64,000 nucleotides of DNA from Flavobacterium pectinovorum (GTDB taxonomy: Bacteria > Bacteroidota > Bacteroidia > Flavobacteriales > Flavobacteriaceae): positions 35,855-99,854 of the forward strand of contig NZ_RCZH01000002.1 in NCBI RefSeq assembly GCF_006438875.1. The letters are read 5' to 3'. The notes under the pieces were generated by a model, which was given only the letters and a program-made list of their open reading frames with translations, had not been told where the DNA came from and did not search any database. The stretch's first letter is position 1, and each line of letters starts with the position of its first letter. The position numbers were made by a program, and so were the translations under genes. Of the stretch, positions 14,233 through 23,037 are shown piece after piece.

Positions 14233-14389
14233 TCGCCACGAATTTCTGTTTTTTTGCCACGACCCGAGCGATAGCGAACAGGCGAAGCAATTCCACGAAT
14301 TTACACTAATTTTTATATGTTCAAGCTAAGAAATTCGAGTAAATTCGTGACCCGAGCGATAGCGAACAGGCGAAGCAAATTCGTGGCAA
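14233..14389. repeat. Nested intergenic repeat (CACGAATT type with a 29-bp insert twice)
   Basis: Two copies of a 29-bp unit beginning ACCCGAGCGATAGCGAACAG lie at 14262-14290 and 14350-14378. Each interrupts a CACGAATT / AATTCGTGG arm. So a small repeat appears to be inserted in both arms of a larger inverted repeat. The region follows the LysR gene stop. Confidence 0.75.
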
Positions 14390-14400
14390 CCTTTGGTCTT

Positions 14401-15273
14401 TTACATACTTTTTCTAAATTCTTCCATAAACAGTTTTACTGCCTTTTTTTGATAAGCTCCTTCAATCGTCAACATGAAGGATTCTCTTTGGGTAGGAACT
14501 CCCGTAATCGCAATTGCTTTTAGATTATCCCAGCCTTTTAGGGCTTTCTCGGTTACAATTGTAACCCAATCACTTTCTTCTACCAATTGCAAAAGTGCAT
14601 GAACGGCGTTTAATTCTATTGAAACTTTTGGCTTCATATTATTTTTCAAAAACAATTCGTCCAGAAATTCCCTCGAACTAAATCCTCTTACGGGCAAAAC
14701 AAGCGGATGATCTCCTATTTTTTTAAACGAAATTTTATCCAAAACCGCCAATGGATGTGTTTTTGCAACTGCCATAACCAGATTTGAAGTAAACAATGGA
14801 ATCTTCTGAATGGTTTCTTTTATTTCTTTAGACGAAATTACCAAAACCAAGTCTAATTCATTATTCAATAATTTGTGTTCTAACGGTTCTGTTGAGCCAT
14901 ATTCTACGACGATTTTTAAATTCGGATACTTTTTTGCGAACAAATTGACAATTGGCAAAACCAAAAGTCCAAAAATATACGTCACGCCAATTCGCAATTC
15001 TCCGCCAATCATTTCGTTCAAATCATCAATAGCTTGTTTACCACTTTGAACATTTTCGATGACTTGTTTGGCATGAATCAGGAAAACAGATCCCGCTTCT
15101 GTAAGCTGAACTTTCTTGCCAATCCTTATAAACAAAGGCATTCCGAGTTCTTCTTCCAGTTTTTTTATTTGTTGCGAAAGTCCGGATTGCGTTACAAAAC
15201 ACAATTCGGCAGCTTTAGTAAAATGAAGAACCTCAGCCGTTTTAATGAAATATTCTAATTGATAAATTTCCAT
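14401..15273 (-). CDS. LysR-family transcriptional regulator
   Basis: 290 residues, full length. N-terminal winged HTH (residues 1-60): MEIYQLEYFIKTAEVLHFTK, then AAELCFVTQSGLSQQIKKLE, typical of the CynR/OxyR branch. A two-lobed effector domain follows (about 90-290). Divergent from the exporter at 15365, with an ATAAG/CTTAT dyad between them, so it probably controls that exporter and itself. Effector unknown. Confidence 0.9.
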   Translation of the reverse strand: MEIYQLEYFIKTAEVLHFTKAAELCFVTQSGLSQQIKKLEEELGMPLFIRIGKKVQLTEAGSVFLIHAKQVIENVQSGKQAIDDLNEMIGGELRIGVTYIFGLLVLPIVNLFAKKYPNLKIVVEYGSTEPLEHKLLNNELDLVLVISSKEIKETIQKIPLFTSNLVMAVAKTHPLAVLDKISFKKIGDHPLVLPVRGFSSREFLDELFLKNNMKPKVSIELNAVHALLQLVEESDWVTIVTEKALKGWDNLKAIAITGVPTQRESFMLTIEGAYQKKAVKLFMEEFRKSM

Positions 15274-15275
15274 AT

Positions 15276-15300
15276 TGATAAGTTTTACTACTTATTATCA
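15276..15300. promoter_or_regulatory. Probable LysR-type binding dyad
   Basis: TGATAAG, 8 nt, CTTATTATCA: an interrupted palindrome with ATAAG (15278-15282) and CTTAT (15291-15295) in the intergenic space of the divergent LysR and MFS genes. Fits the size of an LTTR T-N11-A box. Confidence 0.55.
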
Positions 15301-15364
15301 GTAAAATTATTAATTTTTCTAATGAAATCATAATCCCGAACTTTGTAAAAAAATATCAGGCATC

Positions 15365-16597
15365 ATGTTTAAAGCGTTAAAATCAAAAAACTTCAAATTA
15401 TTCTTTTATGGACAATCTGTTTCTGTAATTGGAACCTGGCTTCAAAAAACAGCAGTAAGTTGGATGGTTTACAGCGTTACGGGTTCTGTTTTTTTACTTG
15501 GCTTAACCACCTTTTTAAGTATGATTCCGTCTTTATTTCTGGCGCCTCTCGCCGGAAGTATTATTGGACGTTATGACCGACACAAAGCCATGATTTTATT
15601 ACAATCTTTGGCAATGCTTCAAGCCGGTGCTTTGGCCTTATTGATTTACTTAAAAATTTACAACATCAACTTTATTCTTGCCTTAAGTCTTTTTCAGGGA
15701 ATCATAAACTCTTTTGATATGACTTGTCGCCAAACGATGATGATTGATATTGTCGATGATAAAGAAGATTTACCAAACGCCGTTGCTTTAAACTCAACCT
15801 TAAATAATTTTGCCCGTATTGCAGGTCCTGCTTTGGCGGGAATTATTTTGCACAATTACGGTGAAGACATTTGTTTTATTGGAAACTTCTTAAGCTATAT
15901 CCCGGTTTTGATTTCTTTATTTATGATGAAAATTACACCGCATATTAAAGCAACAAATAAAATGAAAATGCTGGATGATTTTATTGAAGGTTTGGATTAT
16001 GTGAAAAAAGAAACCGAAATGGCAAAAATGCTTTTAATGCTTATGTGCAGCAGTTTGTTCGTTATTTCTTTTAATACTTTAATGCCCGTTTTTGCCAAAG
16101 ATATCTTTAGCGGAAATGCGCAGACTTTCAGTTGGTTCGAAAGCGCTGCCGGAATTGGTTCTATACTTTCCGCTATTTATCTTGCCAATCTTAAAAAAGC
16201 CGATAATATGGGCAAAATAATGATTTCTGCGAGCTTATTAATGGGCTTTAGCATTATCATACTTGCTTACTCAAATAGCTTAACTGTTGCGCTTATTTGC
16301 ATGGCTTTGAGCGGCGTAGGAATGATGGCACAAACCTCATCGATAAACATTTATGTTCAGACGCAAAGTACTGTAAATATGCGATCCAGAAGTATTAGTT
16401 ATTATTTAATGGCCTATCAGGGAATGATTCCTGTGGGAAGTTTGATTATTGGTTATGTTTCTCACATTATAGGAACAAGAAATACGGTTGCAATTCAGGG
16501 TATTATCTGTATTATTTCGGTAATTGTGTATGTGTATTATAAAAATCGTAGTTCTCAGGAAGATTTGGAAACTTGTCAGGTTCGTTATAAAGATTGA
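15365..16597 (+). CDS. MFS exporter of the MFS_3/EntS-like type
   Basis: 410 residues with about 12 hydrophobic segments. It opens MFKALKSKNFKLFFYGQSVS followed by GTWLQKTAVSW, the characteristic start of the MFS_3 (EntS-like) family. The loop 2-3 motif is present as GRYDRHKA. This family exports siderophores, drugs or other small molecules; the substrate here is not evident. It is divergent from a LysR gene that probably regulates it. No partner gene follows. Confidence 0.85.
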   Translation: MFKALKSKNFKLFFYGQSVSVIGTWLQKTAVSWMVYSVTGSVFLLGLTTFLSMIPSLFLAPLAGSIIGRYDRHKAMILLQSLAMLQAGALALLIYLKIYNINFILALSLFQGIINSFDMTCRQTMMIDIVDDKEDLPNAVALNSTLNNFARIAGPALAGIILHNYGEDICFIGNFLSYIPVLISLFMMKITPHIKATNKMKMLDDFIEGLDYVKKETEMAKMLLMLMCSSLFVISFNTLMPVFAKDIFSGNAQTFSWFESAAGIGSILSAIYLANLKKADNMGKIMISASLLMGFSIIILAYSNSLTVALICMALSGVGMMAQTSSINIYVQTQSTVNMRSRSISYYLMAYQGMIPVGSLIIGYVSHIIGTRNTVAIQGIICIISVIVYVYYKNRSSQEDLETCQVRYKD

Positions 16598-16667
16598 TCT
16601 TTTCCACCATATAAGTGATATAAGAAATTATAAGTCAAGCTTAAAAAACTCAGCATTGTGCACAAAC

Positions 16668-16770
16668 TTGTCATTTCGACAGAGGAGAAATCACACTAGA
16701 AACTCCGTTCCTAAAAGCAAATCTTTGTCGAATTACGAGTGTGATTTCTCCCTTCGGTCGAAATGACAAG
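16668..16770. repeat. About 100-bp inverted repeat, copy 1 of a MITE-like family
   Basis: CTTGTCATTTCGAC plus GGAGAAATCACACT at the left pairs with AGTGTGATTTCTCC plus GGTCGAAATGACAAG at the right, with a middle containing AGAAACTC. Related in size and ends to the repeats at 20227 and 53212. Together with 16790-16835 it fills the 16598-17025 gap, where I see no gene. Confidence 0.8.
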
Positions 16771-16789
16771 ATTGGGTTCACATTGCGAA

Positions 16790-16835
16790 TGATGGATTAA
16801 AATCCATCCTACAATATATTGTTCCTACGGAACTC
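16790..16835. repeat. Repeat with GATGGATTAAAATCCATC palindrome
   Basis: GATGGATTAAAATCCATC followed by TACAATATATTGTTCC and ACGGAACT. The reverse complement of the same arrangement is at 53126-53176, so this is a dispersed intergenic repeat. The rest of the gap to 17025 is AT-rich with no clear signal. Confidence 0.7.
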
Positions 16836-17025
16836 TAAAAAAAATCCAGAGGAATAATTTATATTGTAACAACGTTCCGAAGCTTCAGGATTAATCCATT
16901 AAACGAACAAATAATTTTTATCATAGAAATAACAAAACTACCTCAAATTCATTTTTAAACTCAAACTAATATGAACTTATATCACTTTATAAGATAAAGA
17001 AAAACCACTTATATGGTAAAAAATT

Positions 17026-18057
17026 TTAAAGTGAAATCTCTCCACGCAAAGACGTTTCGAAGACGTTTTTAAACTCATTTTGAGGAATATTATGTCCCAA
17101 CAAATACATTAGTTTTGTAATTGCGGCTTCGGTTGTAATATCTTTTCCTGAGATAACTCCCAGAGATTTTAAAGCAGTGCTGGTTTCGTATTGCCCCATA
17201 TTAACGCTTCCGCCAGAACATTGCGTAACGTTCACGATGTGTAAACCGGACTGAATCGCTTTCTGAATTAAATTCAAAAACCAATCTTCTGTTGGTGCAT
17301 TTCCGGAACCGTAAGTTTCTAATACTATTCCTTTTAAATCTTTAATGGCAAGAATTGACGATAGAACAATTTCGCTCATTCCCGGAAACATTTTTATTAT
17401 GGCAACATGACTGTCTAAGTTTCTATGAACAATCAAGTTTGCATCTGTTTTTACAGGAAGAAATAAATGTCTGTTTAATTTAAGATGAACTCCAGATTCT
17501 ACCAATTCAGGGTAATTTGGTGCTGTAAAGGCTTTAAAATGTTCTGCATTTACTTTCGAAGTTCTATTTCCTCGGTATAATTTATATTCAAAATACAAAC
17601 AAACTTCGGTGATTACCGGCTTTCCGTTTTCCTGAAGTGAAGCAATCTGAATTGCCGTAATCAGGTTTTCTTTAGCATCGGTACGCAAATCACCAATTGG
17701 CAATTGTGAACCTGTAAACACAACCGGTTTTGTCAAATTCTCTAACATAAAACTCAATGCAGATGCAGAATACGACATGGTATCAGAACCATGAAGCACT
17801 ACAAATCCGTCATAAGCAATGTAGTTTTCTTCAATTATCTCCGCAATTTTTGTCCACATTGCAGGATTCATGTTCGATGAATCTATGGGGTTTTCAAATG
17901 AAACTGATTCAATTTCACAATCCAATTGCTTGATTTCCGGAATTTTTTGTAATAATTTACCAAAATTGAACGCTTTGAGAGCGCCAGTTTCAAAATCTTT
18001 ACTCATACCGATTGTTCCGCCGGTATAAATCAGCAATATTTTAGCTTTAGATGACAT
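17026..18057 (-). CDS. ansA: Type I (cytoplasmic) L-asparaginase
   Basis: 343 residues, no signal peptide. Catalytic motif 1 is LLIYTGGTIGM (Thr15). Motif 2 is FVVLHGSDTMSYSASALSFM, with Ser in place of the common Thr of HGTDT, a change also seen in other type I enzymes. It converts L-asparagine to aspartate and ammonia. Its start overlaps the end of the upstream acyltransferase gene by 11 nt, so the two are translationally coupled, an arrangement with no obvious metabolic reason. Confidence 0.93.
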   Translation of the reverse strand: MSSKAKILLIYTGGTIGMSKDFETGALKAFNFGKLLQKIPEIKQLDCEIESVSFENPIDSSNMNPAMWTKIAEIIEENYIAYDGFVVLHGSDTMSYSASALSFMLENLTKPVVFTGSQLPIGDLRTDAKENLITAIQIASLQENGKPVITEVCLYFEYKLYRGNRTSKVNAEHFKAFTAPNYPELVESGVHLKLNRHLFLPVKTDANLIVHRNLDSHVAIIKMFPGMSEIVLSSILAIKDLKGIVLETYGSGNAPTEDWFLNLIQKAIQSGLHIVNVTQCSGGSVNMGQYETSTALKSLGVISGKDITTEAAITKLMYLLGHNIPQNEFKNVFETSLRGEISL

Positions 18058-19183
18058 CTTGGTATTTTAATTTATTGACAACAGGATTTGCATACATGCA
18101 AAGGAATCCTTGTCTTGTAACTGGATTATCACTTCCGATACGCATTTCTAAACGACGCTCAAATAATGATTTCTCATTTTCTTTGTATAAATGAGCAAAT
18201 TTATCTGTTTGGTTTAAGATGTCGTAAGCGATAAAATTAGTTGGCCATAATTGATAATTCCTCAAAATCGAATCGTCAATAACTTGTGCCAAAGCCTGAA
18301 TTTGTTTGTTTGTGTTGTCATTTTCAGCCACAATCTGATCAATTTCAGTATCAAGAACATCTCCAACAGAAATGTGTATTCTTTTTTTAGTTCCCATGAT
18401 ACCACTTAAAATGGTCATGAAATCTTCGTTTTTATCTTTAACGTAAACCTCATTGTTTGCTTCTGCCATTAACTGTGGCATTTTCAGAACATCTGTAGGA
18501 TCATATTCATATGAAATCGAAACCGGAACAATCTTTAATTTTTTGAAATAATCCATTAAATTAGCTTCATCAGAACCCATTCCAATCATTTTTAAAACAC
18601 CTGGATTAGTTTCGTCATTTCCGTCTTTGGTACGTCCTTCTCTTTGTGCAATCCAAACCGAACGATTTTCGCGAAGCAATAATTGCCCCATATATTCGGC
18701 CAGCAATTTCGAACTTTGCAACATTTCTCTTGGCGTTAAACCTCTAAGAACCAAAAAGTTTCTGTTTAGTTTTGCCAATGTGCTTAAGAATGCTTTTTTA
18801 ACCAAATTATCACCAATTGCAGATGCTGTCATGACTAATCCGTGCTCAAAAAGACAAACATTTAATAAGGTTGTATCTAAAAGAATATCTCTGTGATTAG
18901 AAATAAACAAATAAGAAGTGTTTTTCTCCAATTTCTCAAATCCTGAAGTCGTAAGTCCTTCAGAACTTTTCTCCAAAACCCTTTGTATCGTATTATAAAT
19001 AAAGTTGCATTGAAAATCACGAATCGAATGTGTTTTCTTAAGTTGCTCTTTCCAAACCTCATCTTCTACTTCCGGAAAAGTAAAGTTCATCATGGTTTTC
19101 ATCATCGGGTGATTGACAACATCATGAAGTGCTTCATTTATTTCAGAATCATAAAACGGTCGAATGGCATCAAATTTCTGCAT
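18047..19183 (-). CDS. PlsB-like glycerolipid acyltransferase
   Basis: 378 residues. The acyltransferase core begins near residue 90 with LFISNHRDILLDTTLLN: the His-Asp pair resembles H(X4)D of PlsB/PlsC enzymes, but Asp is at +2 and +6 rather than +5. The glycerol-phosphate binding motif is clear as VWIAQREGRTKDG. The region IVPVSISYEYDPTDVL matches block IV. Probably a membrane-associated enzyme for phospholipid or aminolipid synthesis. First gene of a two-gene operon with asparaginase. Confidence 0.75.
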   Translation of the reverse strand: MQKFDAIRPFYDSEINEALHDVVNHPMMKTMMNFTFPEVEDEVWKEQLKKTHSIRDFQCNFIYNTIQRVLEKSSEGLTTSGFEKLEKNTSYLFISNHRDILLDTTLLNVCLFEHGLVMTASAIGDNLVKKAFLSTLAKLNRNFLVLRGLTPREMLQSSKLLAEYMGQLLLRENRSVWIAQREGRTKDGNDETNPGVLKMIGMGSDEANLMDYFKKLKIVPVSISYEYDPTDVLKMPQLMAEANNEVYVKDKNEDFMTILSGIMGTKKRIHISVGDVLDTEIDQIVAENDNTNKQIQALAQVIDDSILRNYQLWPTNFIAYDILNQTDKFAHLYKENEKSLFERRLEMRIGSDNPVTRQGFLCMYANPVVNKLKYQDVI

Positions 19184-19247
19184 TATTAATATTGGTTTTA
19201 AGTGGGCAAAAGAACAAAAAAAAAATTAAACTATTGTAAGGTAAAAA

Positions 19248-20027
19248 TTAAATCCCAAAAACGTCTTTAGAATTTTGTGTTGTTTTTTCTGCTATTTCTT
19301 CTTCGGAAACGTCATATATATCGGCTAATTTGCTAATAACATTCACCAAATAACTGCTTTCATTACGTTTACCACGATACGGAATTGGCGCTAAATATGG
19401 CGAATCTGTCTCTAAAACGATATGTTTTAGATCGATTTGATTTAAAAACTGATCGATTTTTCCGTTTTTAAACGTCACAACTCCTCCAATTCCCAGTTTC
19501 ATATTGTAAGATATCGCCTGAAGCGCTTGTTCGTGCGTTCCCGAAAAACAATGAAAAATTCCAAACAAATCATCTGATTTCTCTTCTTCCAGGACTTCAA
19601 AAATTTCATCAAAAGCTTCACGACAATGAATCACGATTGGCAATTTGTATTGTTTTGCTAACTGAATTTGTCTCTTAAAAGCTATTTGCTGTTCTTTAAG
19701 ATGCGTTTTATCCCAGTACAAATCGATTCCGATTTCGCCAACGGCATAAAATTTTCTTTTTGCCAGTTCAGTTTCTACATGTTTCAACTCTTCTTCGTAA
19801 TTATCTTTCACGTAAGTGGGATGCAAACCCATCATTAAAAACACATAATCTGGATAATTTTTTTCTAAATCATACATAGATTGCGTTGCAGCGGCATCAA
19901 TTGCAGGGATAAAAAAACGTGTTACTCCGGCATTTATTGCTCTTTGCATCATTTCGTCGCGATCCTGATCAAATTCTTCTGAATATAAATGGGTGTGCGT
20001 ATCGGTAATTATGGGTGTTGAATTCAA
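19248..20027 (-). CDS. tatD: TatD-family metal-dependent hydrolase/DNase
   Basis: 259 residues, complete TIM-barrel amidohydrolase. Metal ligands: H11 and H13 in DTHTHLYSEEF, Glu in AVGEIGIDLYWD, His in PIVIHCREA, His in GIFHCFSG, and Asp in LETDSPYLAPIPYRGKRN. All are intact. The family has 3'-5' DNase activity linked to DNA repair and quality control. It is a single gene; a near-perfect hairpin (20177-20214) lies upstream. Confidence 0.93.
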   Translation of the reverse strand: MNSTPIITDTHTHLYSEEFDQDRDEMMQRAINAGVTRFFIPAIDAAATQSMYDLEKNYPDYVFLMMGLHPTYVKDNYEEELKHVETELAKRKFYAVGEIGIDLYWDKTHLKEQQIAFKRQIQLAKQYKLPIVIHCREAFDEIFEVLEEEKSDDLFGIFHCFSGTHEQALQAISYNMKLGIGGVVTFKNGKIDQFLNQIDLKHIVLETDSPYLAPIPYRGKRNESSYLVNVISKLADIYDVSEEEIAEKTTQNSKDVFGI

Positions 20028-20090
20028 TTTTTGTAATTTTTAAAGGCTCAAAATTACGACAATAATAAAAACTTTCCCAATTTGTGTAAA

Positions 20091-20150
20091 ATGGCTCGCG
20101 GATGACACGGATGCACTTCATGAAAACGCGGATTTATGCGGATTTTTTTT
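20091..20150. repeat. CACGGATG...CGGATT intergenic repeat
   Basis: GGCTCGCGGATGACACGGAT, then CACTTCATGAAAACGCGGATT and TGCGGATTTTTTTT. Same family as 22120-22180 (CACTTCGTGAAAACGCAGATT). The 20028-20340 gap contains only this, the hairpin at 20177 and the inverted repeat at 20227. Confidence 0.7.
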
Positions 20151-20176
20151 CTTCGTGTTAAGTCTATTAAAAACGG

Positions 20177-20214
20177 AAACCTTTGTCGAAGTTTAAAAAC
20201 TTTGACAAAGGTTT
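20177..20214. terminator. Long perfect hairpin between tatD and the S41 protease gene
   Basis: AAACCTTTGTCGAAGTTT pairs with AAACTTTGACAAAGGTTT, with one mismatch and a two-base loop. A similar smaller hairpin (CTTTTGTCAA/TTGACAAAAG) is at 22198-22227, upstream of the S41 gene. Could end transcription leaving the S41 gene, or be part of a repeat. Confidence 0.5.
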
Positions 20215-20226
20215 GAACTCAAACTT

Positions 20227-20326
20227 ATCATTCCGAGGAACAAGGAATCTCCACAAGAAACTAACACAACGTATTCCCCAAAATAGTCGAGCTACTCGCG
20301 AAGATTCCTCGTTCCTCGGAAAGACA
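20227..20326. repeat. About 100-bp inverted repeat, copy 2 of the MITE-like family
   Basis: TCCGAGGAACAAGGAATCT (20232-20250) pairs with AGATTCCTCGTTCCTCGGA (20302-20320). The middle contains AAGAAACT. Lies just after the S41 protease stop. Confidence 0.8.
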
Positions 20327-20340
20327 AAAAAACTAAAATA

Positions 20341-21999
20341 TTATTTTCCTGTTTCAATAAATAGTAAAGCACGATCCATAACCTCGTCTTTTCCTTCCTG
20401 AATTCCTTTTATAGTTTGTTTTACTTCAATATCCGGAACGATTCCTATTCTTTGTGTTTCTCGTTTGTCCGGATAAAAAACGCCAATTCCGGAGAATAAT
20501 GTGCGAAATCCTTTGAAATCAAATACAGAGACATTTCCATCTGCTCCCGAGGTCTGACTTCCAATAACAGTAGTTTTACCTGAAGCCTGAAAACTCATCG
20601 CTGTCCATTCTGCATGACTTTGAGTCTTCTCGTTAAGTAAAACAATTACTTTTCCTTTGTAATTATCCTTGTTATCAAACCCGCTTGAAGTTCCGTTGCC
20701 CCAAGTAAATCTTCCGGGATAATTCAAATCCGGAATCGTATAAATGGCAAATTTTCTTTCCTGAGAATTTAAAAAATTTGATATTTCCCTACAAGTTCCT
20801 TTCGGATAATTTCTTATATCAAAAACAATTGCTTTAGTGTCTTTTAATGCTTCGATCATATCAGGAATGTTTTTCTCCGTTATAATTCCCATATCAACAT
20901 AGCCAATGTTATTCTCTAATAATTTAAATCTCTCTTTCTTTTTCTTTGCTCCTTTCTTAAATTCATTTCTATGAGAATCATGATAATCAAACCATGTCAT
21001 TGTTCTTGTACTGTATTTACCCTCTTTAAGAAACTCAACTTTAACAGTATCCGATTTGCTTACTAACATTTGCCCAACCAGCTTGTCTAAATATTTAGAA
21101 TTATTAGAAGCACAATAAAATTCTCTGTTTTCTGCAATAATTTCTTTTATTGTTTTATCATTTACTTTCGTAATTACGTCGCCAATTTTTATATCATCTG
21201 CCTGCGCCAGACTATCGCCTAAAATTTCGGTCACAACTATTTTATCATCGATTATCTTTCCATCGGCAGGAAAATATTTATTAGGCACTACTACAGCTGA
21301 AGTTGGATATACATAAACTTCCGTGTGGCTGTCATCAATTTTGGACATCAATTTTCTTATCACCAAAGAAAATTCAGCTGAATTCTTAGACGCAATAACT
21401 AGAGGAATTGTTTTTTCTAAGGTCGTATCCCATTTCTGATCCATTTGATATTTGTACGGAAAATAATATTCTACTAAATTCCATAACATAAATATCATTC
21501 GAAGTTTTGAATTTTTATCTGTAAAATCAGGATTATCATTGCTTTCGTTTTTGAGACCAACATTCCCAACACTTTCTGCAGCATAAATATAAAATTGTTC
21601 CCCTTGAAATCTATTGTCTTCTATAAATTTCAATTTCTTAGAAAGTTTTTTCGAGAACAGCTTATTGTTAAACCAACTTAAATCAAAGTTTTTATCAAAA
21701 TATTCCGTGTCTTTTGGTTGAGCAATTGGCGCTATTTCTTTTATTGTACCAAGACTGTCTATCCAGTCTTCGAGAATCAATGAGAATTCTTTTTGGGTTT
21801 GTTCTTTTTCAATTTTAGGTAAAATATCAAGAAGCTTTTGATCCCAATTAAAATCGCCATTGGCTACTTTTGGATGATAATATTTTAGGAAACCCCAAAC
21901 TTTGCAGGTTGCGGCAAGCTTTTCGGTTTCGTTAATTTTGGCTTGGCCAAAGGCAATTTGTGTAAGAACTAAGAGAAAAAAGAGGGTAATTTTTTTCAT
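20341..21999 (-). CDS. Exported S41-family (C-terminal processing type) protease
   Basis: 552 residues. Signal peptide of about 19 residues (KKITLFFLLVLTQIAFGQ). A helical N-terminal domain includes KVWGFLKYYHPKVANGDFNW, a pattern typical of flavobacterial S41 peptidases. A PDZ-like segment follows (about 260-330, ADDIKIGDVITKVNDKTI). The protease domain has IVFDIRNYPKG and the likely catalytic Ser in TQSHAEWTAMSFQASG, with SQTSGADGN behind it. It probably acts in the periplasm or at the cell surface; substrate unknown. Single gene. Confidence 0.85.
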   Translation of the reverse strand: MKKITLFFLLVLTQIAFGQAKINETEKLAATCKVWGFLKYYHPKVANGDFNWDQKLLDILPKIEKEQTQKEFSLILEDWIDSLGTIKEIAPIAQPKDTEYFDKNFDLSWFNNKLFSKKLSKKLKFIEDNRFQGEQFYIYAAESVGNVGLKNESNDNPDFTDKNSKLRMIFMLWNLVEYYFPYKYQMDQKWDTTLEKTIPLVIASKNSAEFSLVIRKLMSKIDDSHTEVYVYPTSAVVVPNKYFPADGKIIDDKIVVTEILGDSLAQADDIKIGDVITKVNDKTIKEIIAENREFYCASNNSKYLDKLVGQMLVSKSDTVKVEFLKEGKYSTRTMTWFDYHDSHRNEFKKGAKKKKERFKLLENNIGYVDMGIITEKNIPDMIEALKDTKAIVFDIRNYPKGTCREISNFLNSQERKFAIYTIPDLNYPGRFTWGNGTSSGFDNKDNYKGKVIVLLNEKTQSHAEWTAMSFQASGKTTVIGSQTSGADGNVSVFDFKGFRTLFSGIGVFYPDKRETQRIGIVPDIEVKQTIKGIQEGKDEVMDRALLFIETGK

Positions 22000-22119
22000 T
22001 CAATAATGGTTAGAATTGTAGATTGGTTTTGGTTAGTTTTTATAAAATTGAAATCGAATTTAGAACTAAAATTTCAAATTTAATTACGGGTTTACGTAAA
22101 AGAGAATTTTGCAGGTAAA

Positions 22120-22180
22120 TGGCACACGGATTTAACGGATTCACTTCGTGAAAACGCAGATTAAAAACGGATTTTTTTTA
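22120..22180. repeat. GGCACACGGATT intergenic repeat
   Basis: GGCACACGGATTTAACGGAT, CACTTCGTGAAAACGCAGATT, AAACGGATTTTTTTT. Same family as 20091-20150 and the three copies at 23752-24003. The 22000-22309 gap holds only this and two hairpins. Confidence 0.75.
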
Positions 22181-22197
22181 TTGTTATTTTAAACAAT

Positions 22198-22272
22198 CTT
22201 TTGTCAAAATTTAAAACTTGACAAAAGTTTGGACGCAAAAAAAATTCGCAAAGCTTTTAAAACTTTGCGAAT
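22198..22272. terminator. Two consecutive hairpins downstream of the anti-sigma gene
   Basis: CTTTTGTCAA / TTGACAAAAG (22198-22227) and ATTCGCAAAG / CTTTGCGAAT (22244-22272, which ends 38 nt from the stop of the anti-sigma gene). The second has a run of A on its left, i.e. a U-tract for minus-strand transcription, so it probably terminates the sigma/anti-sigma operon. Confidence 0.6.
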
Positions 22273-22309
22273 CTCTGTGTAATTCTTTATGCATTGTGCA
22301 GATTCATAT

Positions 22310-23035
22310 CTAATCTAAGTCGTCCAGAAGATTCTGAACATCATCGTAATTTTCATAATCCTGAGAAATTGTCTGAAGGGTTTCTTTGCATCCTTTATAA
22401 TCTTTTTGTTTTAATTTGGATAAGGCAAGATTCCATTTAGCTTTATCTTTATAGACAGAAGTTCCGGAAATTAATTCATTAAAAACCGTTTCGGCTTTTT
22501 TGTAATGACTTTCTTCTAATAAAGAAATACCATAAAAATACTGAACTTCAGGAGTTTTCTTTTCTTTTAAAATGGACTCAAAAAGCGGAATTGCTTCTGC
22601 ATATTGTCGCTCATTAAAAGCAGTTTGTGCTTGTTGCATTGTTTCCTGTGTTTCTCCTCTCTCCGTAAAAGAAGCTTGTTCCGGATGGTTATAATCTTCA
22701 AAAACCGGATTCTGATTGTAATTAAAGAAGAACAATCCAAATAAAATCAGCACAGATGCCGCTGCCGCAAAATACCAGGCATTTAATCCTATAACTTTTG
22801 GTTTACTGGTGTTGAAGTGTTTGTCTGAAATGGTTTTCAAATTGGCTTTAAACGCTTCTCTTTCTTCTTCATATCCAAATTTATCTTCCAGTTGGACATG
22901 CAGATTTTTGAAAGTCTCAAATTCAGCTGCCATTTCGGGATCTTGAGATAATTGATTTTCAAAACCATTTCTTTCATCAACCGTTAGTTCGCCTTGAAGA
23001 TATTGATCGAATAATATATAGCGTTCTTCGTTCAT
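22310..23035 (-). CDS. TPR-containing anti-sigma-like membrane protein
   Basis: 241 residues. The N-terminal 75 residues resemble zinc-free anti-sigma domains (LFDQYLQGELTVDERNGFEN, LSQDPEMAAEFE). One membrane helix lies at about 86-105 (AWYFAAAASVLILFGLFFF). The C-terminal, periplasmic part has about three TPR units (AQTAFNERQYAEAIPLFESI, FYGISLLEESHYKKAETVFN, LALSKLKQKDYKGCKETL). It starts 2 nt after the ECF sigma gene, the classic sigma/anti-sigma layout. Probably holds the sigma factor at the membrane and senses an envelope signal through the TPRs. Anti-sigma activity is inferred. Confidence 0.75.
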   Translation of the reverse strand: MNEERYILFDQYLQGELTVDERNGFENQLSQDPEMAAEFETFKNLHVQLEDKFGYEEEREAFKANLKTISDKHFNTSKPKVIGLNAWYFAAAASVLILFGLFFFNYNQNPVFEDYNHPEQASFTERGETQETMQQAQTAFNERQYAEAIPLFESILKEKKTPEVQYFYGISLLEESHYKKAETVFNELISGTSVYKDKAKWNLALSKLKQKDYKGCKETLQTISQDYENYDDVQNLLDDLD

Positions 23036-23037
23036 GA

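Noticed and set aside
16524..16766. Open frame at the end of the MFS gene
   Set aside because: Out-of-frame extension into an inverted repeat.
20183..20401. Open frame across the inverted repeat near the S41 gene end
   Set aside because: Consists mainly of repeat DNA and the antisense of the protease C-terminus.
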